In this document: one piece after another, positions 1 through 5,305 of the stretch
How positions within the stretch are numbered: the first letter of the stretch is position 1
Layout of the letters: the number at the start of each line of letters is the position of its first letter
Source of the DNA: an uncultured Bacilli bacterium
Lineage (GTDB): Bacteria; Bacillota_I; Bacilli_A; RF39; UBA660
DNA length: 6,621 nucleotides
NCBI GenBank assembly: GCA_947632355.1
Contig: CANROY010000051.1
Span: 1-6,621, forward strand
Reading direction: 5' to 3'
Translations under genes and position numbers: made by a program
Notes under the pieces: model-generated
What the model was told of the DNA's origin: nothing
The model's database searches: none
The model's input: the letters and a program-made list of their open reading frames with translations, nothing else

Positions 1-1
1 T

Positions 2-27
2 GATTATTTTAACAAATTAAAATAATC
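2..27. repeat. Perfect AT-rich inverted repeat, 11-bp arms
   Basis: GATTATTTTAA (2-12) is followed by a CAAA spacer (13-16) and its exact reverse complement (17-27). The only G-C pair is at the base of the stem, and no T-run follows on the + strand, so it is a poor match to an intrinsic terminator in that direction. It could be a weak bidirectional terminator of the gene upstream of the window, or a protein-binding palindrome. The arms are seen directly; the role is unknown. Confidence 0.55.
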
Positions 28-31
28 TATC

Positions 32-74
32 GTTGGTTTGTCGTGACTCTGTCACTTTTGTTTGACAAACCTAC
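32..74. repeat. Nested inverted repeat (hairpin within a hairpin) in the ireB leader
   Basis: The outer arms GGTTTGTC (35-42) and GACAAACC (64-71) are exact reverse complements. Two more pairs (32-33 with 73-74) lie beyond a single mismatch. Directly inside the left arm sits a second perfect hairpin, GTGAC-TCT-GTCAC (43-55). The remaining bases, TTTTGTTT (56-63), would form a one-sided T-rich bulge. The inner hairpin plus this T-rich run looks like a small intrinsic terminator, while the outer stem would compete with it. The repeat lies upstream of the predicted ireB promoter, so if it is transcribed it belongs to the transcript from the upstream gene. Confidence 0.5.
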
Positions 75-104
75 ACAAAAAAAGAAGTGTAAAGCAATTT
101 TAGA

Positions 105-133
105 TTGCCTCTTATTCAATATATTGTTATAAT
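105..133 (+). promoter_or_regulatory. Vegetative-type promoter for the ireB operon
   Basis: A -35-like TTGCCT (105-110) is separated by exactly 17 bases from a consensus -10 TATAAT (128-133). TG at 125-126 makes this an extended -10 element (TGTTATAAT). Transcription would start near 139-141, giving a short leader of about 20 bases before the ireB start codon. The element is seen in the sequence; its use by the housekeeping sigma factor is inferred from the spacing and consensus match. Confidence 0.75.
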
Positions 134-158
134 TAAAATAGTATAAGAAGGTGTAAGT

Positions 159-401
159 ATGGATGATAAAACAACGTTGTTTGATATTACTTTATTTAAA
201 CAAGCCCAAATTGAGTATACAATAAAAGAAGTTTATCAAATTCTAATGGCGAGAGGCTATGACCCTGTAAACCAAATTGTTGGGTATTTAATATCAGGAG
301 ATCCTGGCTATATCACAAGTTATAAAGATGCAAGAACGAAAATTCAAGAAATTGATCGTGAACTCATTGTTGCATTCTTACTTGAGCAATATTTGAAATG
401 A
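159..401 (+). CDS. ireB: IreB family regulatory phosphoprotein (DUF965, YrzL-like)
   Basis: This is a small cytosolic protein of 80 residues, close to the family's usual 85-90. The family core is plain: RGYDPVNQIVGYLISGDPGY (32-51), followed by a DAR motif (57-59) and an acidic C-terminal helix. In Enterococcus faecalis, IreB is phosphorylated on N-terminal threonines by the PASTA kinase IreK and acts in cephalosporin resistance and envelope homeostasis. Here Thr5 and Thr6 lie in the matching N-terminal position, so phosphorylation is plausible but inferred. The ATG is set by AGAAGGTG (146-153), five bases upstream. It is the first gene of the operon, just behind an extended -10 promoter, and its TGA stop overlaps the ruvX start by four bases. 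No kinase gene is in the window. Confidence 0.93.
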   Translation: MDDKTTLFDITLFKQAQIEYTIKEVYQILMARGYDPVNQIVGYLISGDPGYITSYKDARTKIQEIDRELIVAFLLEQYLK

Positions 402-832
402 GAGCATTAGGTTTAGATTTAGGAACAAAAACACTAGGACTTGCCTTAAGTGATAAAACCAATACCATTGCATCCCCTTATAAAACCATACAATATAAAA
501 CGTATGAAGAATTAATTGAAGAACTAAAATCAATTGTCAAAGAAAAAGAAGTGACAACATTTGTTTTAGGCTATCCTAAAAATATGAATAATAGTTTAGG
601 ATTTGCAGTGGAAAGAACAAAACAATTTAAAAAATTGTTAGAAAGCAAGTTTACGATACCTATTATACTTATGGATGAACGCTTATCAACAGTTGAAGCT
701 GAAAATGTATTGATACATTTAGATACAAAAAGAAAAAAAAGGAAAAAAATTATAGATAGTTATGCTGCAGCAATTATCTTAGATACTTATCTAAAAAAAG
801 AAAGTAGGGAAAAAAGTGGATACGAGAAATAG
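398..832 (+). CDS. ruvX: RuvX/YqgF family RNase H-fold nuclease (Holliday junction resolvase-like)
   Basis: The protein has 144 residues, normal for YqgF. It opens with the RNase H-fold strand GLDLGTKTLGLALSD (5-19), which carries the first catalytic Asp (D7). It then has LGYPKNMNNSLG (57-68), DERLSTVEAE (93-102) with the acidic E94, and IIDSYAAAIILDTYL (118-132) with D120. All three acidic positions expected in the active site are present. In the literature the family is described as a putative Holliday-junction resolvase and as a nuclease for 16S rRNA 5'-end maturation; the sequence does not decide between them. A lysine/arginine-rich stretch (111-117) precedes the last motif and fits nucleic-acid binding. 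The ATG overlaps the ireB stop (ATGA) and has only a weak Shine-Dalgarno, so translation is probably coupled to ireB. Confidence 0.95.
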   Translation: MRALGLDLGTKTLGLALSDKTNTIASPYKTIQYKTYEELIEELKSIVKEKEVTTFVLGYPKNMNNSLGFAVERTKQFKKLLESKFTIPIILMDERLSTVEAENVLIHLDTKRKKRKKIIDSYAAAIILDTYLKKESREKSGYEK

Positions 833-1091
833 TATATTTACAGCCAAAGACAAAGATGGAAATTTAAAAGAATATGAAATTATCTTTACCTTTGACTCTG
901 AAGAAACCAAAAAAAGTTATATTGTCTATACGGACCATTCTATGGAAAAAGGAAAAATGAAAGTCTATGCCAATGTGTATGATAAAACCGGAAGAAGTAA
1001 AGAACTACTTCCTATTGAAACAGAAGAAGAATGGAATACGATTGAAACATTTTTAAGCAAACTAGAAGGTGAAATTCATGAAGAAAGTTAG
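816..1091 (+). CDS. DUF1292 family protein (YrzB-like), GTG start
   Basis: This is a 91-residue cytosolic protein of the DUF1292 family, which has no established function. It shows the family layout: a charged start, a strand pair around residues 17-26 (LKEYEIIFTF), a second strand pair with YIVYTD (35-40) and KVYANVYD (49-56), and an acidic C-terminal segment LPIETEEEWNTIETFLSKLE (65-84). The gene starts with GTG at 816, five bases after AGGGA (806-810), and overlaps the end of ruvX by 17 bases. In the B. subtilis cluster the homologue yrzB sits in the same place between yrrK and yrrL. It holds one of only three tryptophans in the window. Confidence 0.88.
   Translation: MDTRNSIFTAKDKDGNLKEYEIIFTFDSEETKKSYIVYTDHSMEKGKMKVYANVYDKTGRSKELLPIETEEEWNTIETFLSKLEGEIHEES
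1064..1071 (+). promoter_or_regulatory. Ribosome binding site that decides the mltG start
   Basis: AGAAGGTG (1064-1071) lies six bases before ATG 1078. The in-frame GTG at 1069 is part of this Shine-Dalgarno sequence, so it cannot be the start it serves. The same AGAAGGTG motif precedes ireB and greA at similar spacing. Confidence 0.75.
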
Positions 1092-2130
1092 ATTAAAGAA
1101 AAAAGTCCTTGTACTTTTTCTTTCTTTGTTCATTCTTATTTTTTTATTACTTGGACTTTATGGTTTTTCCCTATCAAAAGTAAGTAGTAGTGATGAAATT
1201 GTAATTTTTAATGTCGAAGCGGGCTCTAGTAAAATAAAAATTGTAGATAGTTTAAAAAATGCTGGGTTAATTCGTAGTACCTTTGCTGTAAAAATCTATT
1301 TATTTTTTCACAATGATTTGAATTTACAAGCCGGTAAGTATGAGTTAAAACGTAATATGAATGCAACGGATATATTAGAGATGATTCACTATGGAAAAGC
1401 CATTCACGAAAGTGTGAAAGTAACATTCGTCGAAGGAAAAAATATGACGGATTTTATAAACACCATCGTTAGTAATTTTCCTTATACAGAAGGTGATGTC
1501 AAAGAAGTTTTATCCTCTCGTGAATTTATGAAAGAATTAGTGGAAAAATATGATTTTTTGACAGATGAGGTTTTAAATGGTAATATTTATTATGCACTGG
1601 AAGGTTATCTATTCCCTGATACATATGAATTTCCAAAAGATGTTGCCATCAAAGATATCCTCATTAAAATATTAGATAACACGAAAGTGAAATTAGAAGA
1701 ATTAAATTTAGGTGATGAAGAGCATTCCGTTCACGAAATTCTTACAATGGCTTCGATTGTGGAGTTAGAAGCCGTAAGTGAAGAAGATAGAAGACGTGTT
1801 GCACAAGTCATTTATAAAAGATTAGAAATGGGTAAAGGACTAGGAATGGATGTTACAACTTATTATGCTGTTAAAAAGACTTTAGGAGAACCATTATTGA
1901 TGAGTGATTTAGAAACAGCAAATCCTTATAATACAAGTGAAAGAAATAGTGGAATGGCTGGTAAATTACCAATCGGTCCTATTTGTAATCCTTCTATTAT
2001 GTCTATAAAGGCTGTATTAAATCCAAGTGATACCGATTATATATATTTTTATGCCAATATAAAAACCCACGAAGTATTCTTTGCAAATACATATGAGGAA
2101 TTTATTGACATTCAAAGAGAAGTAGGTTGA
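1078..2130 (+). CDS. mltG: MltG, endolytic peptidoglycan transglycosylase (YceG-like)
   Basis: This is a membrane-anchored murein transglycosylase thought to cleave newly made glycan strands and so set their length. The 350-residue protein starts with a lysine-rich cytosolic tail (1-9), then one membrane helix (about 10-31), so the rest is outside the cell. A LysM-like N-terminal part (about 40-110) includes EAGSSKIKIVDSLKNAGLIR (47-66). The YceG catalytic domain follows, with LEGYLFPDTYEF (174-185), ASIVELEA (225-232) holding the catalytic glutamate E229, GLGMDVTTYYA (254-264) and DLETANPYNT (277-286). Length and motifs are complete. The start at ATG 1078 is chosen because the upstream GTG 1069 lies within the Shine-Dalgarno. 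The gene overlaps the DUF1292 gene by 14 bases and ends TGA TAA, four bases before trmR. Confidence 0.95.
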   Translation: MKKVRLKKKVLVLFLSLFILIFLLLGLYGFSLSKVSSSDEIVIFNVEAGSSKIKIVDSLKNAGLIRSTFAVKIYLFFHNDLNLQAGKYELKRNMNATDILEMIHYGKAIHESVKVTFVEGKNMTDFINTIVSNFPYTEGDVKEVLSSREFMKELVEKYDFLTDEVLNGNIYYALEGYLFPDTYEFPKDVAIKDILIKILDNTKVKLEELNLGDEEHSVHEILTMASIVELEAVSEEDRRRVAQVIYKRLEMGKGLGMDVTTYYAVKKTLGEPLLMSDLETANPYNTSERNSGMAGKLPIGPICNPSIMSIKAVLNPSDTDYIYFYANIKTHEVFFANTYEEFIDIQREVG

Positions 2131-2134
2131 TAAA

Positions 2135-2719
2135 ATGAAACAATATATTTTAGAAATGGAACAATATGCCAAAGAAAAAAATGTTCCGATTATTGAAAAA
2201 GACTCCATTGCTTTTATTATGAAGTATATCAAAATGAATAACGTTAAAAATATTCTAGAAATTGGAAGTGCCATTGGGTATTCTGCTATTTTAATGGCTT
2301 CTAGTAGTACGGAAGTAAAAGTAACAACGATTGAGAGAGATGAAGCACGTTATATGGAATGCTTAAAAAATGTTAAGAAATGTGGTTTTGATAAAGAAGT
2401 AAACGTTGTATTCCAAGATGCATTAGAAGTAAACTTAACCGGAGTTTCTTATGACTTAATCTTTATTGATGCAGCAAAAGGACAATACACCAAATTCTTT
2501 GAAAAATTCAAATATTTCTTAGCACCAGGTGGTGTCATTATCACCGATAACTTAAAATTCCATGGTTATGTAGGAAAAAAAGAAACTATCGATAGTAAGA
2601 ATTTACGTGGTATAGTTGATAAAATCGAAAGTTACATTGACTTTTTAAAGAATAATGAAGAATTTGACACCGAATTTATTGATATTGGTGATGGATTAAG
2701 CGTGAGTAAAAGAAAATGA
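2135..2719 (+). CDS. trmR: SAM-dependent O-methyltransferase, TrmR (YrrM) type, tRNA mo5U34 synthesis
   Basis: This is a class I methyltransferase of O-methyltransferase family 3, with 194 residues against roughly 215 in B. subtilis YrrM. The SAM-binding motif is ILEIGSAIGYSA (40-51), the ribose-binding acidic residue is E67 in TIER, and the metal-site residues are D112 in FIDAAKGQY (110-118) and D138-N139 in PGGVIITDNL (131-140). Bacillus TrmR (YrrM) methylates 5-hydroxyuridine at tRNA wobble position 34 to 5-methoxyuridine. That substrate is assigned here mainly because the next two genes resemble those that make the hydroxyuridine; the fold alone would also fit other small O-methyltransferases. 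AGG at 2124-2126 is the Shine-Dalgarno, eight bases before the ATG. The TGA stop overlaps the next start by four bases. Confidence 0.9.
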   Translation: MKQYILEMEQYAKEKNVPIIEKDSIAFIMKYIKMNNVKNILEIGSAIGYSAILMASSSTEVKVTTIERDEARYMECLKNVKKCGFDKEVNVVFQDALEVNLTGVSYDLIFIDAAKGQYTKFFEKFKYFLAPGGVIITDNLKFHGYVGKKETIDSKNLRGIVDKIESYIDFLKNNEEFDTEFIDIGDGLSVSKRK

Positions 2720-3507
2720 TGGATAGACATTTTTTAGTAGCGGTAACAAGTGATGAAGTATTAAAATTGAAAGTTAAGAATGTTAACTTTCTTTTTCCAA
2801 TAGAAGACTTTTCCGTAGGTTTTACAAATACGTATACGTTAGAGGATATCAAAATACCAAATTCTTACCTATATATCAATCGTATTTTGGATACAAAAGG
2901 AATCGAAGCCTTAAAAAAATTGGTAGAAGAAATAAAGGAAAATGTAAAAGGTATTTGTTTTACCGATTTAGGGGTTTTAAACGTTGTAAAAGAAAGCCAT
3001 AAAAATTTAGAGTTAATCTATATGCAAAGTCATAATACAACGAATGTTTCTTCCATCAATTACTATTTAGAGTATGTCGATAGTGTTTATATTAGTACTG
3101 ACCTTACAAAAGAAGAGATGCTAAACATTTTAGAAAATGCCTATAAACCTTTAGTCGTTCCTTATTTTACGTTAATGGATACCATGTATTCAAGAAGAAC
3201 GCTTTTAAAAAATTATCAAAACCATTTTGATTTAGAAGAAAAAAGAGAAGAAGATTTAATAGAATTAGGAACCAAAAAACGTTTCTTAGCCATAGAAAAT
3301 GACTATGGAACCGTTTTCTATGCAAAAAAATTTATCGATTATCGTGAAATTGAACATCCAAATATTTTGTATTCCTTTATAAATCCCATGCATTTAAGTC
3401 TAGAAGAAATAGAAAAAATTATGAAGAATGAAACAATTGATGTGGATAAAGATACCGGTTTCTTACACCAAGAAACTTATTATCGCTTAAAGGAGGAAGA
3501 AAGATGA
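2716..3507 (+). CDS. trhP1: Peptidase U32-like protein, TrhP1 (YrrN) type, reduced
   Basis: This is a 263-residue cytosolic protein, shorter than the roughly 300 usual for YrrN. Assignment rests on position between trmR and trhP2, on SRRTLLKNY (159-167), which resembles the SRR-LL-NY motif of U32 proteins, and on a C-terminal DTGFLHQETYYRLK (245-258) like the family's closing segment. The U32 cysteine signature is absent and the only cysteine is C81, so it is unlikely to hold an iron-sulfur cluster by itself. In B. subtilis TrhP1 and TrhP2 are both implicated in prephenate-dependent hydroxylation of tRNA U34; I infer that this protein is a non-catalytic or structural partner of TrhP2. ATG at 2716 or 2719 could start it; both overlap the trmR stop and have no good Shine-Dalgarno, suggesting coupled translation. 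Confidence 0.75.
   Translation: MMDRHFLVAVTSDEVLKLKVKNVNFLFPIEDFSVGFTNTYTLEDIKIPNSYLYINRILDTKGIEALKKLVEEIKENVKGICFTDLGVLNVVKESHKNLELIYMQSHNTTNVSSINYYLEYVDSVYISTDLTKEEMLNILENAYKPLVVPYFTLMDTMYSRRTLLKNYQNHFDLEEKREEDLIELGTKKRFLAIENDYGTVFYAKKFIDYREIEHPNILYSFINPMHLSLEEIEKIMKNETIDVDKDTGFLHQETYYRLKEEER
3489..3496 (+). promoter_or_regulatory. Near-perfect ribosome binding site of trhP2
   Basis: AAAGGAGG (3489-3496) lies seven bases before ATG 3504, inside the last codons of trhP1. It is the strongest Shine-Dalgarno in the window, in contrast to the weak signals before ruvX and trhP1. It suggests TrhP2 is made at a higher rate than its partner. Confidence 0.7.
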
Positions 3508-4703
3508 AACATGTAGAACTACTTGCTCCTGCAGGGGATATGGAAAAATTAAAAATGGCTTATTTATATGGTGCTGATGCCGTTTATTGTGCCGGAAAAC
3601 GTTTTGGATTGCGTGCCAATGCCAATAACTTTACGATGGAAGAATTAGAAATGGCCGCCGAATTTGCCCATCAAAGAAAGAAAAAACTTTATGTAACGGT
3701 CAATATTCTATTTCACGAAAAAGAAGTAAATGGTTTAGAAGATTATTTAAAAGAGTTAGATCGGATTGGTATTGATGCCATTATTGCTAGTGATATCTTA
3801 GTTATGAAACGTGCCAAAGAACTGAATTTAAAGCTAGAAGTACACGTATCAACCCAAGCAAGCATTTTAAATAGCGAAGCAGCCCTTTTTTACAAAAGTC
3901 TAGGAGCCACTCGTTTGGTACTTGCTCGTGAAGCAAGTTTAGAAGATATCAAAGATATTAAAGAAAAAACGAATTTAGAGTTAGAATGTTTTATCCACGG
4001 TGCTATGTGTACAAGTTTTAGTGGACGTTGCATCATGTCTAATTATTGTACACTTCGAGATGCCAATCGTGGGGGTTGTGCGCAAATTTGTAGATGGACG
4101 TTTCAAGCCGGTAGTAATCCTGAAATATTTAGTATGACACCGAAAGACTTAAATTTAATAGAATATATAAAGGAATTAATTAACATTGGTGTCAATTCCT
4201 TTAAAGTGGAAGGAAGAATGCGTGGCATCTACTATATTGCTACCGTCATTCAAGTCTATCGAAAAATCATCGATAAAATAGAAGAAAACAATCTAAGTAG
4301 TGGAGAAATCAAGTATTACTTGGATATACTAAATCGTTGTGCCAACCGTGATTCTACACCTCAATTTGTAAATGGCTTGCCAACCGAAAAAGAACAATAC
4401 TTTTTAGGAAGACAAGAACTTTCCAATCAGGATTTTCTAGGTTTGGTGCTAGATTACGACGAAAAAACACATATTGCAACCCTAGAACATCGAAACTACT
4501 TTAAAAAAGGAGATATCGTAGAATTCTTCGGACCCAATTTAGAAGCCACTACCTATCAAGTAGGGGAAATCTATGATGAAGAAGGAAATTCTTTAGAACT
4601 TTCCAATCATCCAAAAATGATTATAAAGTTAAAAGTTGACGTCAAATTACAAAAATACGATATGATGCGTATAAAAGTATTTGACAAAAAAGATTATTTA
4701 TAG
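3504..4703 (+). CDS. trhP2: Peptidase U32 family protein, TrhP2 (YrrO) type, tRNA U34 hydroxylation
   Basis: This 399-residue protein contains the full PROSITE-type U32 signature ECFIHGAMCTSFSGRCIMS (161-179). Cysteines C169, C176 and C192 are the likely iron-sulfur ligands, with C279 a possible fourth. Other family landmarks are ELLAPAGDMEKLKMAYLYGA near the N-terminus (5-24), VHVSTQASILN (113-123), SFKVEGRMRGIYYIATVIQ (232-250) and a C-terminal barrel domain ending YDMMRIKVF. Despite the peptidase name, the E. coli (TrhP/YegQ) and B. subtilis relatives act in prephenate-dependent 5-hydroxylation of U34 in tRNA. TrmR next door would then methylate the product. The ATG overlaps the trhP1 TGA by four bases. 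The gene ends in TAG and has a possible greA promoter in its last 23 bases. Confidence 0.93.
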   Translation: MKHVELLAPAGDMEKLKMAYLYGADAVYCAGKRFGLRANANNFTMEELEMAAEFAHQRKKKLYVTVNILFHEKEVNGLEDYLKELDRIGIDAIIASDILVMKRAKELNLKLEVHVSTQASILNSEAALFYKSLGATRLVLAREASLEDIKDIKEKTNLELECFIHGAMCTSFSGRCIMSNYCTLRDANRGGCAQICRWTFQAGSNPEIFSMTPKDLNLIEYIKELINIGVNSFKVEGRMRGIYYIATVIQVYRKIIDKIEENNLSSGEIKYYLDILNRCANRDSTPQFVNGLPTEKEQYFLGRQELSNQDFLGLVLDYDEKTHIATLEHRNYFKKGDIVEFFGPNLEATTYQVGEIYDEEGNSLELSNHPKMIIKLKVDVKLQKYDMMRIKVFDKKDYL

Positions 4704-4709
4704 TATTCT
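4681..4709 (+). promoter_or_regulatory. Possible internal promoter for greA
   Basis: A perfect -35 TTGACA (4681-4686) lies in the last codons of trhP2. It is separated by exactly 17 bases from TATTCT (4704-4709), which matches four of six -10 positions. A start near 4716 would give a leader of about 27 bases with AGAAGGTGG before greA. In AT-rich DNA such pairs can arise by chance, so this is a moderate call. It would let greA be expressed apart from the wall and tRNA genes. Confidence 0.45.
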
Positions 4710-4742
4710 TTGAATTGGTATTTTTAGAAGGTGGAATGAAAA

Positions 4743-5210
4743 ATGAAACAAGTTGAAAATATTATGCTAACGGCGGATGGTTATTTAGAGTTAGAACAAG
4801 AATTAAATATGTTAAAAACGGAAAAAAGACCAGAAGTCATTAAAGCACTAAAAGAAGCCAGAGCGCTTGGAGATTTATCTGAAAATAGTGATTATGATGC
4901 AGCAAGAAATGAACAAGCACAATTAGAAGCAAGAATTAAAGAATTAGAATATAAACTAGAACATTGTACAATTGCTGATGGTAAAAAGAAAGATGTTGTC
5001 AATGTGGGAAGTACAGTTACCATTACCTATGATGATGGCGATATGGAAGAATACAAAATTGTTGGTTCTTTAGAAGCTGACCCATTTGATAACAAAATCA
5101 GTAATGAAAGCCCTATTGGTAAAGCCATTATTAGTCATAAAAAGGGTGAAACAGTAGAAGTAAATTCTCCAAATGGAAACTTTATGGTAACCATTAGTGA
5201 TATAAAATAA
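4743..5210 (+). CDS. greA: Transcription elongation factor GreA
   Basis: GreA binds in the secondary channel of RNA polymerase and stimulates cleavage of backtracked transcripts, releasing stalled complexes. The 155-residue protein is of normal length. An N-terminal antiparallel coiled coil (about 8-78) carries the tip LGDLSENSDYDAARNEQ (42-58), with the acidic D44 and E47 that coordinate the metal for cleavage. The C-terminal FKBP-like domain has VNVGSTVTITYDDGD (86-100) and SPIGKAIISHKKGETVEV (123-140). The start is ATG 4743, eight bases after AGAAGGTGG (4726-4734); an ATG at 4736 is out of frame. It is 39 bases from trhP2, so read-through from the operon is likely in addition to the possible promoter at 4681-4709. 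A strong terminator follows directly. Confidence 0.97.
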   Translation: MKQVENIMLTADGYLELEQELNMLKTEKRPEVIKALKEARALGDLSENSDYDAARNEQAQLEARIKELEYKLEHCTIADGKKKDVVNVGSTVTITYDDGDMEEYKIVGSLEADPFDNKISNESPIGKAIISHKKGETVEVNSPNGNFMVTISDIK

Positions 5211-5212
5211 GG

Positions 5213-5243
5213 AATTGTACAAAAATGTACAATTTTTTTCTTT
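5213..5243 (+). terminator. Intrinsic terminator after greA
   Basis: A perfect 9-bp stem, AATTGTACA (5213-5221) with TGTACAATT (5226-5234) and an AAAA loop, is followed by a run of T (5233-5239, then CTTT). It begins three bases after the greA stop codon and separates greA from tig. Confidence 0.88.
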
Positions 5244-5251
5244 AAAATAGT

Positions 5252-5280
5252 TTGCATTTTCCTATTTCCTTAGGTATAAT
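5252..5280 (+). promoter_or_regulatory. Vegetative-type promoter for tig
   Basis: TTGCAT (5252-5257), a 17-base spacer, and a consensus -10 TATAAT (5275-5280) lie just after the greA terminator. Transcription would begin near 5287, about 19 bases before the tig ATG. The spacing and the TTGC-type -35 resemble the ireB promoter at 105-133. Its presence inside the in-frame upstream extension of tig argues against any start codon before 5306. Confidence 0.72.
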
Positions 5281-5305
5281 AGGACTTGTTAGAAAGAGGA
5301 CGTAT

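Noticed and set aside
94..108. Small hairpin GCAAT/ATTGC overlapping the ireB -35
   Set aside because: Only five pairs with a five-base loop, expected often in AT-rich DNA; not enough to call an operator or terminator.
43..132. Short frame from GTG 43 to TAA 130-132 (29 codons) in the leader
   Set aside because: It has no Shine-Dalgarno, overlaps both the nested hairpin and the predicted ireB promoter, and resembles nothing known; most likely chance.
1226..1426. Minus-strand open frame of 66 codons
   Set aside because: Lies wholly within mltG on the opposite strand, has no recognisable domain, and is explained by the AT-rich complement of a real gene.
2017..2274. Minus-strand open frame of 85 codons, hydrophobic
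   Set aside because: Overlaps the end of mltG and the start of trmR, both well-supported genes. Its Ile/Phe-rich hydrophobicity is the usual complement of Lys/Asn-rich coding strands.
5252..5305. In-frame 18-codon extension of tig from TTG 5252
   Set aside because: It contains the TATAAT promoter element, has no Shine-Dalgarno, and the added residues do not resemble a trigger factor N-terminus.
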